DNA of 64,000 bases from Flavilitoribacter sp020436695 (GTDB lineage: Bacteria; Bacteroidota; Bacteroidia; Chitinophagales; Saprospiraceae): positions 124,001-188,000 of the forward strand of contig JAWKLQ010000013.1 of NCBI GenBank assembly GCA_041392665.1. The letters run 5' to 3'. Shown piece after piece: positions 54,176 to 63,500 of the stretch (position 1 is its first letter; the number at the start of each line of letters is the position of its first letter). Below the pieces are notes generated by a model. It ran no database searches, was not told the origin of the DNA, and saw only the letters and a list, made by a program, of their open reading frames with translations. A program made the position numbers and the translations under genes.

Positions 54176-54604
54176 TTACTCCACTAGTTTTACAATACTC
54201 TGCTGCGGCTGCGCTGTGTGATATTTCACCCATATGCTAGTATTCCCATCATTCAATTGCCGGAGTATACCGTTAATTTCGCGATCCGGATTTTTGGGTA
54301 TAAATTCCTGGTTTTGCCAGATATGCCCGTCCACTTCGTATTGAAAGTGGAGTTCATGACCGGTAAAACGTATTTGTCCATCTTGCCCGGCCGGACGATA
54401 TAGTTTCCGGATATTTAGGAGGCTTCCTGGAATTTCCTCTCTGTATTGAACTTCCAGCTTCTCTCTCCGTTGCCGATAGTTTGATTTTCTTGACGGAAGA
54501 TAGATCCAAAGTATCAGACATAGGAGAAAGATGCCGAAAAGTGCGGCATAATTCTTCCAGCTCATCATACTAAGTTCATATCTTATGGATTCAAACATAT
54601 CCAA
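54176..54604 (-). CDS. Single-pass membrane protein of unknown function
   Basis: 142 residues. A membrane segment (YAALFGIFLLCLILWIYLP, about 18-36) is followed by a basic stretch and a soluble beta-rich region with HELHFQYEVDGHIWQNQEFIPK, which resembles DUF3592-type folds. Function unknown. It lies 43 bases downstream of... no clear partner on the minus strand; the cytochrome fusion gene ends 44 bases away. Confidence 0.6.
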   Translation of the reverse strand: MDMFESIRYELSMMSWKNYAALFGIFLLCLILWIYLPSRKSNYRQRREKLEVQYREEIPGSLLNIRKLYRPAGQDGQIRFTGHELHFQYEVDGHIWQNQEFIPKNPDREINGILRQLNDGNTSIWVKYHTAQPQQSIVKLVE

Positions 54605-54647
54605 CAGAATCTATTTAAATAGAACAGTAAAGCAGTTGGTTCCATTC

Positions 54648-57600
54648 CTACCCTCCCATCAAGTACGAAAATAAATCCCGTACCTGTTGTTCGGTTAAAG
54701 AATCCAACAAGCGCTCCGGCATGAGTGATACAGGTACAGCCTGCAAACTACTGATCTGATCATCTGAAAAAACATGAGTCGTTCCGGACAATGTGCGAAG
54801 ACGGACCCGGTTACCCGAATTGTCCTCAAGCACGCCACTCAGATGTCGTCCGTCCCTGGTAACCAGTGAATAATTGACAAAGCCTTCCCGAATATCGGCA
54901 TTTGGATCAACTATATGTAAGAGTAAATAATCCAGATTCTTTCGTTCGTATCCGGTCAGGTCCGGGCCGATATGTCCTCCCTGTCCAAATAATTGATGAC
55001 AGGAGGCGCAGGAGCGGGCGAAAAGGGCCTTTCCCACTTCCGGCTGACCGGATGGGCCATTTTTTATGATGTCCCGGAAATGGATGATGGCGGAATTTTT
55101 TTCCTCCGGACTGAGTGGAAGTATGTCCGGCCAGATCTGCCGAACCGCCTGACGAATTGCTTCATCCTCAAATAGCAACAATTGCTGCACCTTTTCCCGA
55201 GGTAGATCTTCGGCAGCGATCTGCCGGCTTTGCTGTATCTTCTGCAACAGTAGCTCCGCCCATTCGGGCCGGCTGATCAACAGATCCTGAGCGGCATTTC
55301 TTACGTCTCTGTCGGCCCGTAGTCGATCTGGATACCAGTCTGCTACCTGCTCGATGCTCTGATCAACGTAACGACTTAAAGACTGCAATGCCGCCTGACG
55401 CAGCGCCGGTGAAGTGCTGTTATTCTGCACAAGATCTAATAAGATGGGGATCAAACCGGGAAGGTCAACCTCACCGGCTATCTTCACATATTCAAGCTGC
55501 TCATTCAGGGCAATTTGCGGATCTTTCATGCGCAAGACCACCTGCTCAAGTGCCTGCTCATCTCCACGCCGGAGAGTAAGGCTTAAAATATTTTCACCAA
55601 GTTGAGAGCGATACTGCGTCACGATAGCAGTCAATTCAGGTGGCAGATCGGCCAGAGACTGTCCACGCAATCCTTCCGTCAGGCCGTTAAGCAAGGGGCG
55701 GGCAGCCTCAGCACTAGGGGCCTTTTTTAATAATTCCGTTGCGGTTCGCCTATTTTCGGGACCGCCGGCCATAATATAGCGTTGCATCAGCCTACTGAGC
55801 AAAACCTCCCGAACAATAGGTTTATCCCAGATCTCCGGTGTACTAAAAAGTTGAATGATCGCTTTCCGGCTGGTTTCTGCTTTGCTTTCCAAAGCCCACC
55901 AGATAAGCAATGGATTATTGGGGTCTTCGGGTTGATCTTCCGTTTCGATCAATGCACGAATGATTGGCATAGCCTGTTCATCAGTTAATCGTTTGGCTGA
56001 ACAGGCCAGCTGGCTACGTACTTCAGGATGGCTCTCCCGTTGTGCCAAGGCAATCAGTACGCTGCTCAGTTCTACAGTTACCTGCTTTTGATCTCCCAGT
56101 AATCGTACTGCCCACATCCGCACGAACGGATCAACATGCGACAGTGCCTTTATTGCCGTCTTTTCAGCAAAGCCACCACTCAGATGGAGTGCCCAGAGTG
56201 CTTCCAGGGCGATCTGTCCACGTTCTTCACCCAGCAGTGATCTCAATGGCGCAAACACGGAAGTATCCCGACGATCCCCAAACTGGCGTAAAGCCTGTTG
56301 GCGCATCCAACGATTTGAATGATGCAGCATCGCAATTAGTTCCTCATTGCTCAGCCGGCTGAAATCCGGAGTCTTTTCCGGCTCAGCGCCTTTTTTTATG
56401 AGACGATAAACGCGTCCGCTGGCCCGATGCCAGGTATCACGGGGATCTACATGCGTTAAACGGCTGTCATACCAATCCGCCAGATAAACGCCGCCGTCCG
56501 GGCCGGCCTTAATGTCCACCGGTCGGAACCAGTGATCAGTTGAAGTCAGCAATCTTTCCTGATCTACGGTCTTAAAAGTGGAGCCCATCGGTGTGAAATG
56601 GCTGACCTGTATGAAGTTATGCAGTGGGTTAATAGCAATCAATGCATCATCATATCGCTCCGGCAAGCTACTACCCCCATAGCGTAGGAATGCGTGGGTG
56701 AAGCGAAGGCGCTCGCCTTCAAGCCCCATATGATCCAGGTATCCAAAACTGTACGGATTAGTCAGCGGCCCATGCTTCCCCCAGTTTTTGGGATAGTAAG
56801 CCCCCTGTTTATAGTACTGGCCTCTGGCTTCTCCTCCGTTATGGCCCGAGTAAATACGGCCTTTATCATCGATCTCCAGGTGAAAGGTATTGCCCCCGCC
56901 TTCGGCAAATAACTCAAAGATTTCCGTCTCCGGATGGTAGCGCCAGATGCCCTGACCGCTGAATTTTACATTTTTGGTGACCGAAGAACTGATATTCGCG
57001 GTTGTTGTACTTCCCTGAGCACCATATAGCCAGCCGTCCGGGCCCCAGCGCAGGCTGTTGGCAACGGCATGGGTATCTTCCAAACCGAAACCACGAAGTT
57101 TTACCTCAGGATCACCATCCGGGAACCCATCTCCGTCCGGATCGGGATAGGCCAGCAGATAAGGTGGATTGAGTACCCATATTTTTCCCCGGCCCCAGGT
57201 GACCGCCGTGGCAATATTTAGGCCCGTGATCGCATCGGTGGTTTTATCGTAAACACCGTCCCCATCCGTATCCTCCAGCAAGGTGATCTTATCATCCCCT
57301 ACAGCACCTTCGGGCGGCGGCAGTGGAACTTTGTCAAATTGGGCGCGCAGGTGATAGTCATACCCGGTGATCTTCAGCCCGGCCGGATAGGGATACTGGC
57401 CATATTGTACAACCCACAATCGGCCCCGGTGATCAAAATTAATCTCCACCGGCTGCTCTACCAGAGGTTCGGCAGCGAGTAGATCGAGTTCCAGATCTTC
57501 CGGGAAACTAAAGGTGCTCAGTACCTGATCGGGAGAAATGGGCTGGGAATCATCGGTGAGATCCCCCCGGCCCTCGAAGGATCTTGCATAATTGGCAACG

Positions 57601-57746
57601 GCTTCGTTAGCTGCCGGGAGTTCACGTGCATGAGGTTCGGATGATTCCGTTTGATCACAGGCCGGTAGCATGAATAACAATGGGCAAAGCAATAAAGAGA
57701 GCAGGTCGGCAGGCCGTCGCTTTACCACTGAAGGTGAGAACTTCAT
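54648..57746 (-). CDS. PVC-type membrane-bound dehydrogenase with HEAT repeats and C-terminal cytochrome c
   Basis: About 1032 residues, lipoprotein (LLLCPLLFMLPACDQ). A beta-propeller (PQQ-dehydrogenase-like) opens with EPLVEQPVEINFDHRGRLWV, contains LLEDTDGDGVYDKTT, WGPDGWLYGAQGSTT and LADWYDSR. A HEAT-like helical region (about 480-850) follows. The C-terminal cytochrome c domain has CASCHQLFGQGGHIGPDLTG (CxxCH and heme site), then a conserved tail. Proteins of this plan, abundant in planctomycetes, are presumed oxidases of sugars or sulfated polysaccharides. ATG 57746 starts the signal; the frame runs on to 57824. Next gene upstream is TlpA-like. Confidence 0.88.
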   Translation of the reverse strand: MKFSPSVVKRRPADLLSLLLCPLLFMLPACDQTESSEPHARELPAANEAVANYARSFEGRGDLTDDSQPISPDQVLSTFSFPEDLELDLLAAEPLVEQPVEINFDHRGRLWVVQYGQYPYPAGLKITGYDYHLRAQFDKVPLPPPEGAVGDDKITLLEDTDGDGVYDKTTDAITGLNIATAVTWGRGKIWVLNPPYLLAYPDPDGDGFPDGDPEVKLRGFGLEDTHAVANSLRWGPDGWLYGAQGSTTTANISSSVTKNVKFSGQGIWRYHPETEIFELFAEGGGNTFHLEIDDKGRIYSGHNGGEARGQYYKQGAYYPKNWGKHGPLTNPYSFGYLDHMGLEGERLRFTHAFLRYGGSSLPERYDDALIAINPLHNFIQVSHFTPMGSTFKTVDQERLLTSTDHWFRPVDIKAGPDGGVYLADWYDSRLTHVDPRDTWHRASGRVYRLIKKGAEPEKTPDFSRLSNEELIAMLHHSNRWMRQQALRQFGDRRDTSVFAPLRSLLGEERGQIALEALWALHLSGGFAEKTAIKALSHVDPFVRMWAVRLLGDQKQVTVELSSVLIALAQRESHPEVRSQLACSAKRLTDEQAMPIIRALIETEDQPEDPNNPLLIWWALESKAETSRKAIIQLFSTPEIWDKPIVREVLLSRLMQRYIMAGGPENRRTATELLKKAPSAEAARPLLNGLTEGLRGQSLADLPPELTAIVTQYRSQLGENILSLTLRRGDEQALEQVVLRMKDPQIALNEQLEYVKIAGEVDLPGLIPILLDLVQNNSTSPALRQAALQSLSRYVDQSIEQVADWYPDRLRADRDVRNAAQDLLISRPEWAELLLQKIQQSRQIAAEDLPREKVQQLLLFEDEAIRQAVRQIWPDILPLSPEEKNSAIIHFRDIIKNGPSGQPEVGKALFARSCASCHQLFGQGGHIGPDLTGYERKNLDYLLLHIVDPNADIREGFVNYSLVTRDGRHLSGVLEDNSGNRVRLRTLSGTTHVFSDDQISSLQAVPVSLMPERLLDSLTEQQVRDLFSYLMGG

Positions 57747-57838
57747 GGCTTTATCATGTAACGGATCTGTTTGGTCAGGCAATTGTCGGAAAAATGAATC
57801 GGTCCGGGAGTATTCTTTCCTCATCGGATAGCAGCTTA

Positions 57839-59026
57839 CTATTTACCTAATATATTTCGTACAAACTCTGTCAACTCCGCCCCGTGCAAATTCTTCCCCA
57901 CTACCCTGCCCTCCGCATCAAGCAGAAAATTTGCCGGGATCGTGGAGATACGCAACTGCGTGAAGAAAGGCGAATCGTCTCCCTGCAAATGGGAGGCCTG
58001 TTGCCAGCGATCTGCACCGTCCTTTTCAATGGCTCCCTTCCACACATTCGGGCTGGCATCCAGCGCATAGCCGATGATCTGAAAACCTGCTCCCTGGTAT
58101 TTTTCCCAGAGCGGCACCAACACTTCCCGGTTTTCCCGACGGCAGGGGGCACACCAGGAGGCCCAGAGATCAAGCAAAGTCAGCTTATTCCCCAGTAGCT
58201 GATGAAGGGCCAGCGTATCCCCGGAAAGCATAGGCAAAGGAAAATCGGGAATGATGTCTCCCTGCAGAACAGGCAGTACTTCACGGCGGCCGTGCTCACA
58301 AAGCTGTGCTACCCATGGGTGATCCGGCCGGTCCTCTTTCCAATGTTGACACTGTCCGAAAATAAATTCCGGTATCCGTTCGTAATCCCCAGCAATATTT
58401 ACCCAGCGAATGGCCACCAGTGCAGGCAGGAGGTCCTCACTGGCTTCCGCAAAATCCATAAGAGCGCGTTGAAATTCAAGTCTGGCCTTTTCTGCGGCCA
58501 GTAGCTGGTCGGCTTCATGCGGATCGCCTTTCACTTTTGTTTTTAGCTCCTGATAAGCACGCAGCCGGATATCGCGCAGGCGCAGCAAGGCCTCATTTTC
58601 CGGCGATGGGTCATTAATTACAAGGCTGTTCTGAAACTGTGCAGCCTCAGCCGAGATGTTGATCTCTGAGCCATTCTGCCAAAGGATGGGAAAATAATTA
58701 GCTGCTTCCAGTTCATCATTTTCCAGTTTATTTAAATAGCGTTCCCCTTTTTTCTGGATGACCAGTTGTAATAACACCGGCTCCGGCGCATCGGGCATTT
58801 CCTCGAAAGCAAAGTTACCCCGCTCATCAATAAGTGCCGAATCCAGGATATTACCCCGGTAACTGGTAGCAATGCCATCAAAGCTCATCGGATCGATCAG
58901 AAAGATACGAGGAGTCCATTGCCCGTCAGCATCCATTTCGATCGTACCGGAAACCGGGGCTTGTTCAGTACAACTTAGCAGACCAAAACATAAAACAATC
59001 AACAAGAAGTAGGTAATTTTCATCAT
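57839..59026 (-). CDS. TlpA-family thiol-disulfide oxidoreductase, lipoprotein
   Basis: 395 residues. Lipobox (LLSC) after MMKITYFLLIVLCFGLLSC. N-terminal DUF4369-like domain (IEMDADGQWTPRIFLIDPMS), then a helical middle and a C-terminal thioredoxin domain with LLDLWASWCAPCRRENREVL (CAPC active site) and STIPANFLLDAEG (cis-Pro). It works in the periplasm on thiols, perhaps for the cytochrome of the following gene, 92 bases away in the same orientation. Confidence 0.88.
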   Translation of the reverse strand: MMKITYFLLIVLCFGLLSCTEQAPVSGTIEMDADGQWTPRIFLIDPMSFDGIATSYRGNILDSALIDERGNFAFEEMPDAPEPVLLQLVIQKKGERYLNKLENDELEAANYFPILWQNGSEINISAEAAQFQNSLVINDPSPENEALLRLRDIRLRAYQELKTKVKGDPHEADQLLAAEKARLEFQRALMDFAEASEDLLPALVAIRWVNIAGDYERIPEFIFGQCQHWKEDRPDHPWVAQLCEHGRREVLPVLQGDIIPDFPLPMLSGDTLALHQLLGNKLTLLDLWASWCAPCRRENREVLVPLWEKYQGAGFQIIGYALDASPNVWKGAIEKDGADRWQQASHLQGDDSPFFTQLRISTIPANFLLDAEGRVVGKNLHGAELTEFVRNILGK

Positions 59027-59151
59027 CTAAGGATCATCCAGGAAAAAACAATAGCAAAGTTAGTGGAATTGTAGACTATGCAACCCATTGGGCTCTGGGT
59101 TTTAGCCAATAGAGAATAGTTACCGCAGGAAACCAGCCATATCTATTGATC

Positions 59152-60363
59152 CTATTTCAGGAGGCACTCATAATACCAGGGGCGCGCACTATGCGCGTAT
59201 TGGTCCTCTCCCACCACATCGAGATCGCCGTCCCCGTCCATATCAGCTATTGCTCCGGAGTAGATGCCGTTACCGGATACCAGCAGGATGGAGTTTTCAA
59301 AAAGACCGTGATCGTTAAAATAAATTCGAATAGAACGGGGTTCCCAGGCTACCGCAGAAAGTATATCCGGATCGCCGTCCCCGTCAAAATCGGCAAGTTT
59401 TACGCAATGTGCGTTATTGTAATTGGCCTTTATGATATGCTTGATCCATGGATCAGAATTTAATGGATCTATCGGACACTCATACCAGGCCAGATCGTGA
59501 TCCGCGCCGCCATAATTTGGAAAAGCTTCTGCCGGAGAGATCACCACATCCGGCCTGCCGTCGCCGTTTATATCACCGATTTCTTCTTTGGTGCCCTTAT
59601 TGATCGTTTTATAAGCAGCATCGATATCGTATCTTCGATATTGGCCAAGTCGAGCTTCCGCAGGTGTTTTGAACCAATGACCGGTCATCGTGATATCCGG
59701 CAGTCCATCCTGATCGATATCCCCTACAGCCAGTCCTTCTCCGGCCTGACCGCTATAAACCAATTTATCGAACCAGGATGTTTTATCGATCTGAAAGAGT
59801 ATCCTGCAGGCCTCCGGGCTTTTGTGCCTGATCACCACGTCTGTTTTCCCGTCGCCATCCATATCAGCTACCCGCATATCATTGGCGTGAAAACCTTCAA
59901 TTGTGGCGATCAGGTAACGAGGCCAAGTCTCTTTGCACTTTTCCTTTCCTGGATTATCCAGATAAAAAACGTGCAAGGGACCACTGGTATGACCATCATT
60001 CGTAAAAACAAGGTCAGGATCACCGTCTCCATCGACATCCGTACAACGAGCCGAACCAATAAAGTCATCCAGATCTTCGGCGGCTCCGAATTCATGTTTT
60101 AACCATGTGCCCTCTGAAGTCATTTCAAACCAGGCCAATGTCACTCTTCCTCCAGCATGAGCGCCACCTTCCAAGACCGCTACATCCATGAGGCCATCCT
60201 GGTTAAAATCGGCCACATCCAAAGCGCTGATACCCGCTACCGTACCGGCAGAAAGATCTACCGGTACGGCAAAAGATACCGGCTGACCACTTGCCGAAAA
60301 GGTGCAGCAAAAGGAAAATATAATGGGTAAGTATAGGAGCAAAAAATAGGGGAAATTTACCAT
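59152..60363 (-). CDS. FG-GAP/VCBS-repeat secreted protein
   Basis: 403 residues with a signal peptide ending SASGQ. Seven or so FG-GAP-like blades contain calcium-type loops: DFNQDGLMDVAV, DVDGDGDPDLVF, DMDGDGKTDVVI, DIDQDGLPDITM, DINGDGRPDVVI, DFDGDGDPDILS, DMDGDGDLDVVG. It forms a beta-propeller that probably binds sugar or calcium at the surface. No catalytic domain. It precedes the TlpA-like gene in the same direction, 125 bases away. Confidence 0.85.
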   Translation of the reverse strand: MVNFPYFLLLYLPIIFSFCCTFSASGQPVSFAVPVDLSAGTVAGISALDVADFNQDGLMDVAVLEGGAHAGGRVTLAWFEMTSEGTWLKHEFGAAEDLDDFIGSARCTDVDGDGDPDLVFTNDGHTSGPLHVFYLDNPGKEKCKETWPRYLIATIEGFHANDMRVADMDGDGKTDVVIRHKSPEACRILFQIDKTSWFDKLVYSGQAGEGLAVGDIDQDGLPDITMTGHWFKTPAEARLGQYRRYDIDAAYKTINKGTKEEIGDINGDGRPDVVISPAEAFPNYGGADHDLAWYECPIDPLNSDPWIKHIIKANYNNAHCVKLADFDGDGDPDILSAVAWEPRSIRIYFNDHGLFENSILLVSGNGIYSGAIADMDGDGDLDVVGEDQYAHSARPWYYECLLK

Positions 60364-60422
60364 CGTATCATTTGCATTGCTAATGTAAATGCATTGTCAA
60401 TGCGAAAGGTACTACATTTCAG

Positions 60423-62390
60423 CTAACCAACTTCTTCACTTACCATAGATTCCGGCAATGTAAAGAAAAAAGTAGCTCCATCTCCCGGACTGGATTCCAC
60501 CCAGATCTTTCCGCCGTATTTTTCTACGATCTTACGGCAGGTAGCCAGACCGATACCGGTGCCTTCATATTCCTGACGGCTATGCAGGCGGGTAAACATT
60601 TCGAAGATCTTTTCACGGTTTTCGGCAGCAATCCCGATTCCGTTATCTTTCACAGAAAAACGATAGGCATTATATAATTCTTTCTCGCAGTGAATACTTA
60701 CCTGCGGGGAGTGACCGTTGCTGAATTTAATGGCATTCCCCACCAGATTTTGAAATAGCTGGATAATCTGAGAAGGCATCACTTCAACTTCCGGAAAATC
60801 TTCCGTGGTGAAAATTACCTGTGCCCGTTTATTCACAATCTGCGCATTCAGCTGCCCAATAGCTGATCGAATAAGTTCTCCACTGTTAACGATTTCCAGT
60901 CTCTCATCAGAATAATCCACGCGCGTATAATCCAGCAGATCGTCGAGTAGATTTTTCATGCGTTGGACCCCGTCATTAATGTAGTCCATATATTCTACCG
61001 CCCTATCGTCCAGTTTATCCAGATATTTCCGTCTAAGCAGGCCGGTAAAAGAATTTATGGTGCGAAGCGGTTCTTTCAGATCGTGAGAGGCAACATGGGC
61101 AAAACTTCTTAGTTCTTCGTTTTTTGCCGCCAGCCGGTTACCAGAATCTTCCAGTTTTGCATTGCGTTTTTGCAATTCATTATTCATGTGCAGGCCGTAG
61201 AGAAAAACTAAGAAGATGATGGAAAAGGCGATGAATACTCCCTTCTTCTTCAGGCTGTAATTTATATCTTTTTGCTCCTGGACTTCGCGCAAACGTTGTA
61301 TCTCAATTTCTCTGCGACGGATCTCAAACTGAGCCTTAATATTTTGGATCCGGTTCAGTGTCTGCTCATTTAATATTTCATCTTTCAAAGCGGTTACTTT
61401 TTCCATGTATTGCAGCGCCGGCTCGAATTTACCGCTTTCCTTAAAAAGGTGAGTGAGGGCTTCATATCCGGCGAGTAGTTTATTCTTTGCGGCGATTATT
61501 TCCGCCATTTCTACGGCTCCTCTCAATTGATTCTCCGCTTCGTTGAAACGATGCAGGAGTGTAAGGAATGTCCCGTAATCAATCATCCCGCCGATTAGAC
61601 CGTTCTTATCGCTGAGTTGCTCCTTCCTTTGGAGGCTTTCCAGAAAATAGTTCTCCGCAACCTCAAACTCCCTTCTTTTCATGTAGGCCATGGCGAGGTT
61701 GCCGATGGTATAAGCCAAGATCTCTTCTTCTCTGCATTTTTTGGCACAGTCGGCAGAAGCCAATAAAAATTTCACGGCCAGGCCCGTACTATCCAGTTCC
61801 AGATAAGTAAGCCCGATAGCACTCCATACCGATGCATGTCTGGCACCGATCTTCTGACTAGTGATCATTTTATCCACCACCAGATAGTGATCCAATGCTT
61901 CTTGGAACCGTCTCAGATTAAAGGCTAAAGTCCCCAGTTGATATTGAGAGCGGGAAATCCCGGCGGAATCTTTCAGCATTATGGCAATATTAAGGGCTTC
62001 CGTTTCCCGGGTATAAGCCTCTTCGTATTCACCAGTTTTACTGAAAACTTCTGCCATACTGGATAAGATCCGTCCCTGAATCTTGAAACTGTCTTCCTCA
62101 ATAGCAAGGTTCAGTGCTTTCTGGTAATAATCTACTGCGTCGGGAAATAATGACAAGCGGGCATTGATCCTGCCAAGGCGGTAATATATGTAGGTAGAAC
62201 AAGCTTTGATCTTGACTCCTTCAAGGTCCTGTACATACAGTTCGGCTGCCGCAACATATGCTTTAGAAGCATATAGTTCTTCGGCCTGTTTAAAGAGGGG
62301 GCCGTCACAATTCGTTCCGGAATGCACCAATGGGATCAGCAGTAAAGAAAAATACCCCCATACCAATACCCGTCTGATTAAATAACTCAT
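60423..62390 (-). CDS. TPR-repeat sensor histidine kinase
   Basis: 655 residues. Signal peptide, then five or six TPR units (ADLYVQ.. style: AFNLRRFQEALDHYLVVD, MAYMKRREFEVAENYFLE, TLLHRFNEAENQLRGAVEMA), a coiled coil, a single membrane segment (GVFIAFSIIFLVFLYGLHM, about 385-403), and a histidine kinase core: VASHDLKEPLRTINSF (His), LVGNAIKFSNGH (N box), NGIGIAAENREKIFEMF, GTGIGLATCRKIVEKYGG (G box). The TPRs are in the periplasm. No response regulator is adjacent. A 36-residue GG-leader peptide gene lies upstream at 62648. Confidence 0.88.
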   Translation of the reverse strand: MSYLIRRVLVWGYFSLLLIPLVHSGTNCDGPLFKQAEELYASKAYVAAAELYVQDLEGVKIKACSTYIYYRLGRINARLSLFPDAVDYYQKALNLAIEEDSFKIQGRILSSMAEVFSKTGEYEEAYTRETEALNIAIMLKDSAGISRSQYQLGTLAFNLRRFQEALDHYLVVDKMITSQKIGARHASVWSAIGLTYLELDSTGLAVKFLLASADCAKKCREEEILAYTIGNLAMAYMKRREFEVAENYFLESLQRKEQLSDKNGLIGGMIDYGTFLTLLHRFNEAENQLRGAVEMAEIIAAKNKLLAGYEALTHLFKESGKFEPALQYMEKVTALKDEILNEQTLNRIQNIKAQFEIRRREIEIQRLREVQEQKDINYSLKKKGVFIAFSIIFLVFLYGLHMNNELQKRNAKLEDSGNRLAAKNEELRSFAHVASHDLKEPLRTINSFTGLLRRKYLDKLDDRAVEYMDYINDGVQRMKNLLDDLLDYTRVDYSDERLEIVNSGELIRSAIGQLNAQIVNKRAQVIFTTEDFPEVEVMPSQIIQLFQNLVGNAIKFSNGHSPQVSIHCEKELYNAYRFSVKDNGIGIAAENREKIFEMFTRLHSRQEYEGTGIGLATCRKIVEKYGGKIWVESSPGDGATFFFTLPESMVSEEVG

Positions 62391-62593
62391 TACAGACTAT
62401 TTACTACAACCTGATTGAAAGGTGGGGGGAATCCTCTATTTGCTTTTCTTCAAAATGTTACGGCTCGGAAATGGAAAAGATGATGAGTTGTACAACTATT
62501 TGAAAGTAGCCGAATAAGTAAGTATGTATTATACCCTATTATATAATAAGACGAATGCTTCAGATTTAAGTTACATATTTTACGATATTTTGA

Positions 62594-62631
62594 GAAAGGC
62601 CGCTAACCAGCTAGCAGCCAGCAGCCTTTCT
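62594..62631 (-). terminator. Hairpin after the small peptide gene
   Basis: AGAAAGGC (minus strand, from 62631) pairs with GCCTTTCT (ending 62594) around a long loop with GCTGCTGGCTGC words. Tail only weakly T-rich. Confidence 0.5.
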
Positions 62632-62647
62632 GAGTCATCACGGTTTA

Positions 62648-62758
62648 CTAATCCCAGTCATCATCTTCCGGCCATGGTGGCGGGTCTCCTCCTCCTTTCA
62701 ATTGGGTTAGCTGCTCGTCTTCAAGAGCAAGGTCTTGAAAATTTTTCAAAGTGTTCAT
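62648..62758 (-). CDS. 36-residue double-glycine leader peptide (putative secreted or RiPP-type peptide)
   Basis: Minus-strand ATG 62758 to TAG 62648. It starts MNTLKNFQDLALEDEQLTQL, a leader like those of GG-type bacteriocins and Bacteroidota natural-product leaders (hydrophobic positions spaced, LxxEQLxQLKGG). After KGG comes GDPPPWPEDDDWD, an acidic, proline- and tryptophan-rich core of about 13 residues. Too short to be picked by length, but the leader and a hairpin downstream support it. It lies 257 bases upstream of the TPR kinase gene on the same strand. No modification or export genes are adjacent. Function not known. Confidence 0.62.
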   Translation of the reverse strand: MNTLKNFQDLALEDEQLTQLKGGGDPPPWPEDDDWD

Positions 62759-63096
62759 ACTTAAATCGGTTTAGATAAGTGAATAAAAGCTCTTATATAG
62801 CCAAATAACAAATTATCGGTTATTGTACTGTTAGATGTGACCTAGTCCCAACCTTTGAAGGTGTCCGTTTATCAAAGATCAGTTTACACTGCAAGGAATG
62901 AAGAAAAAAAGAGAAACTCCTTTTTTGTATAGACGGCAAAAAAGAAGTTAGTTTTTGAAGCTTTGTTTGGGTAAAGATATGGAATTTAAACGCTGTAAAG
63001 CAGAATTAAAGTTAGAATAAAATTACTTTTTTTGACGGGAATAGTTGATAAACGTAAAAAATCCGATGATCAAATGTGTGGATAACAAGACTTTTG

Positions 63097-63125
63097 AAAA
63101 AAAAGAGGGGCCAAAGCCCCCCGAA
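63097..63125 (-). terminator. Minus-strand terminator-like hairpin
   Basis: GGGGC-TTTG-GCCCC followed on the minus strand by TCTTTTTTTT (complement of 63097-63106). It is directed at transcripts coming from the right on the minus strand, where no gene is known. Confidence 0.55.
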
Positions 63126-63500
63126 AAAACACCTAAAACCCATATTCATATCATGAAAACCTTATATTCAGTTCTTGTGTTTATTGTTGTTTTTCGCTGT
63201 TGTTCGATCTTTTGACGGGCTGTTTGTTAAAAGTCACCGGACTTCACACTTTTTTTCTGATTTTTCTTTTTTGAAATCCTATTTACATTCAGCAATAGCA
63301 CATAACCATCTGATAATCATACCAATAATCAAAATTATTTTTTTAGGAAAATAAAAATCAAAGCTGTTTATTTACTTATCCGGTAGGTATCTCCAGCTAA
63401 TCCGTCCCTGTTACAATTAGCAAAGAGCATATCAGAAGACCTTCAAGTAAACAATTCCTCGGGTAAAGGCATTTAAAACAACATATAACTACATTGAGAT

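Larger units (their letters stand above)
62391..63500. other. 1.1-kb gene-poor spacer before lon
   Basis: Holds the small peptide gene (62648-62758), its hairpin, a minus-strand terminator-like hairpin (63097-63125), the TTTGACGGGAATA word at 63031-63043, and AT-rich DNA from 63240 to 63360. A 20-codon plus-strand frame (63153) is too short to assign. Confidence 0.5.

Noticed and set aside
62524..62778. 84-residue plus-strand open frame
   Set aside because: Opposite strand to the GG-leader peptide gene and its hairpin; no recognisable motif or start signal.
63153..63215. 20-codon hydrophobic frame after the hairpin at 63110
   Set aside because: Too short to separate from chance in AT-rich DNA, although it starts like a signal peptide.
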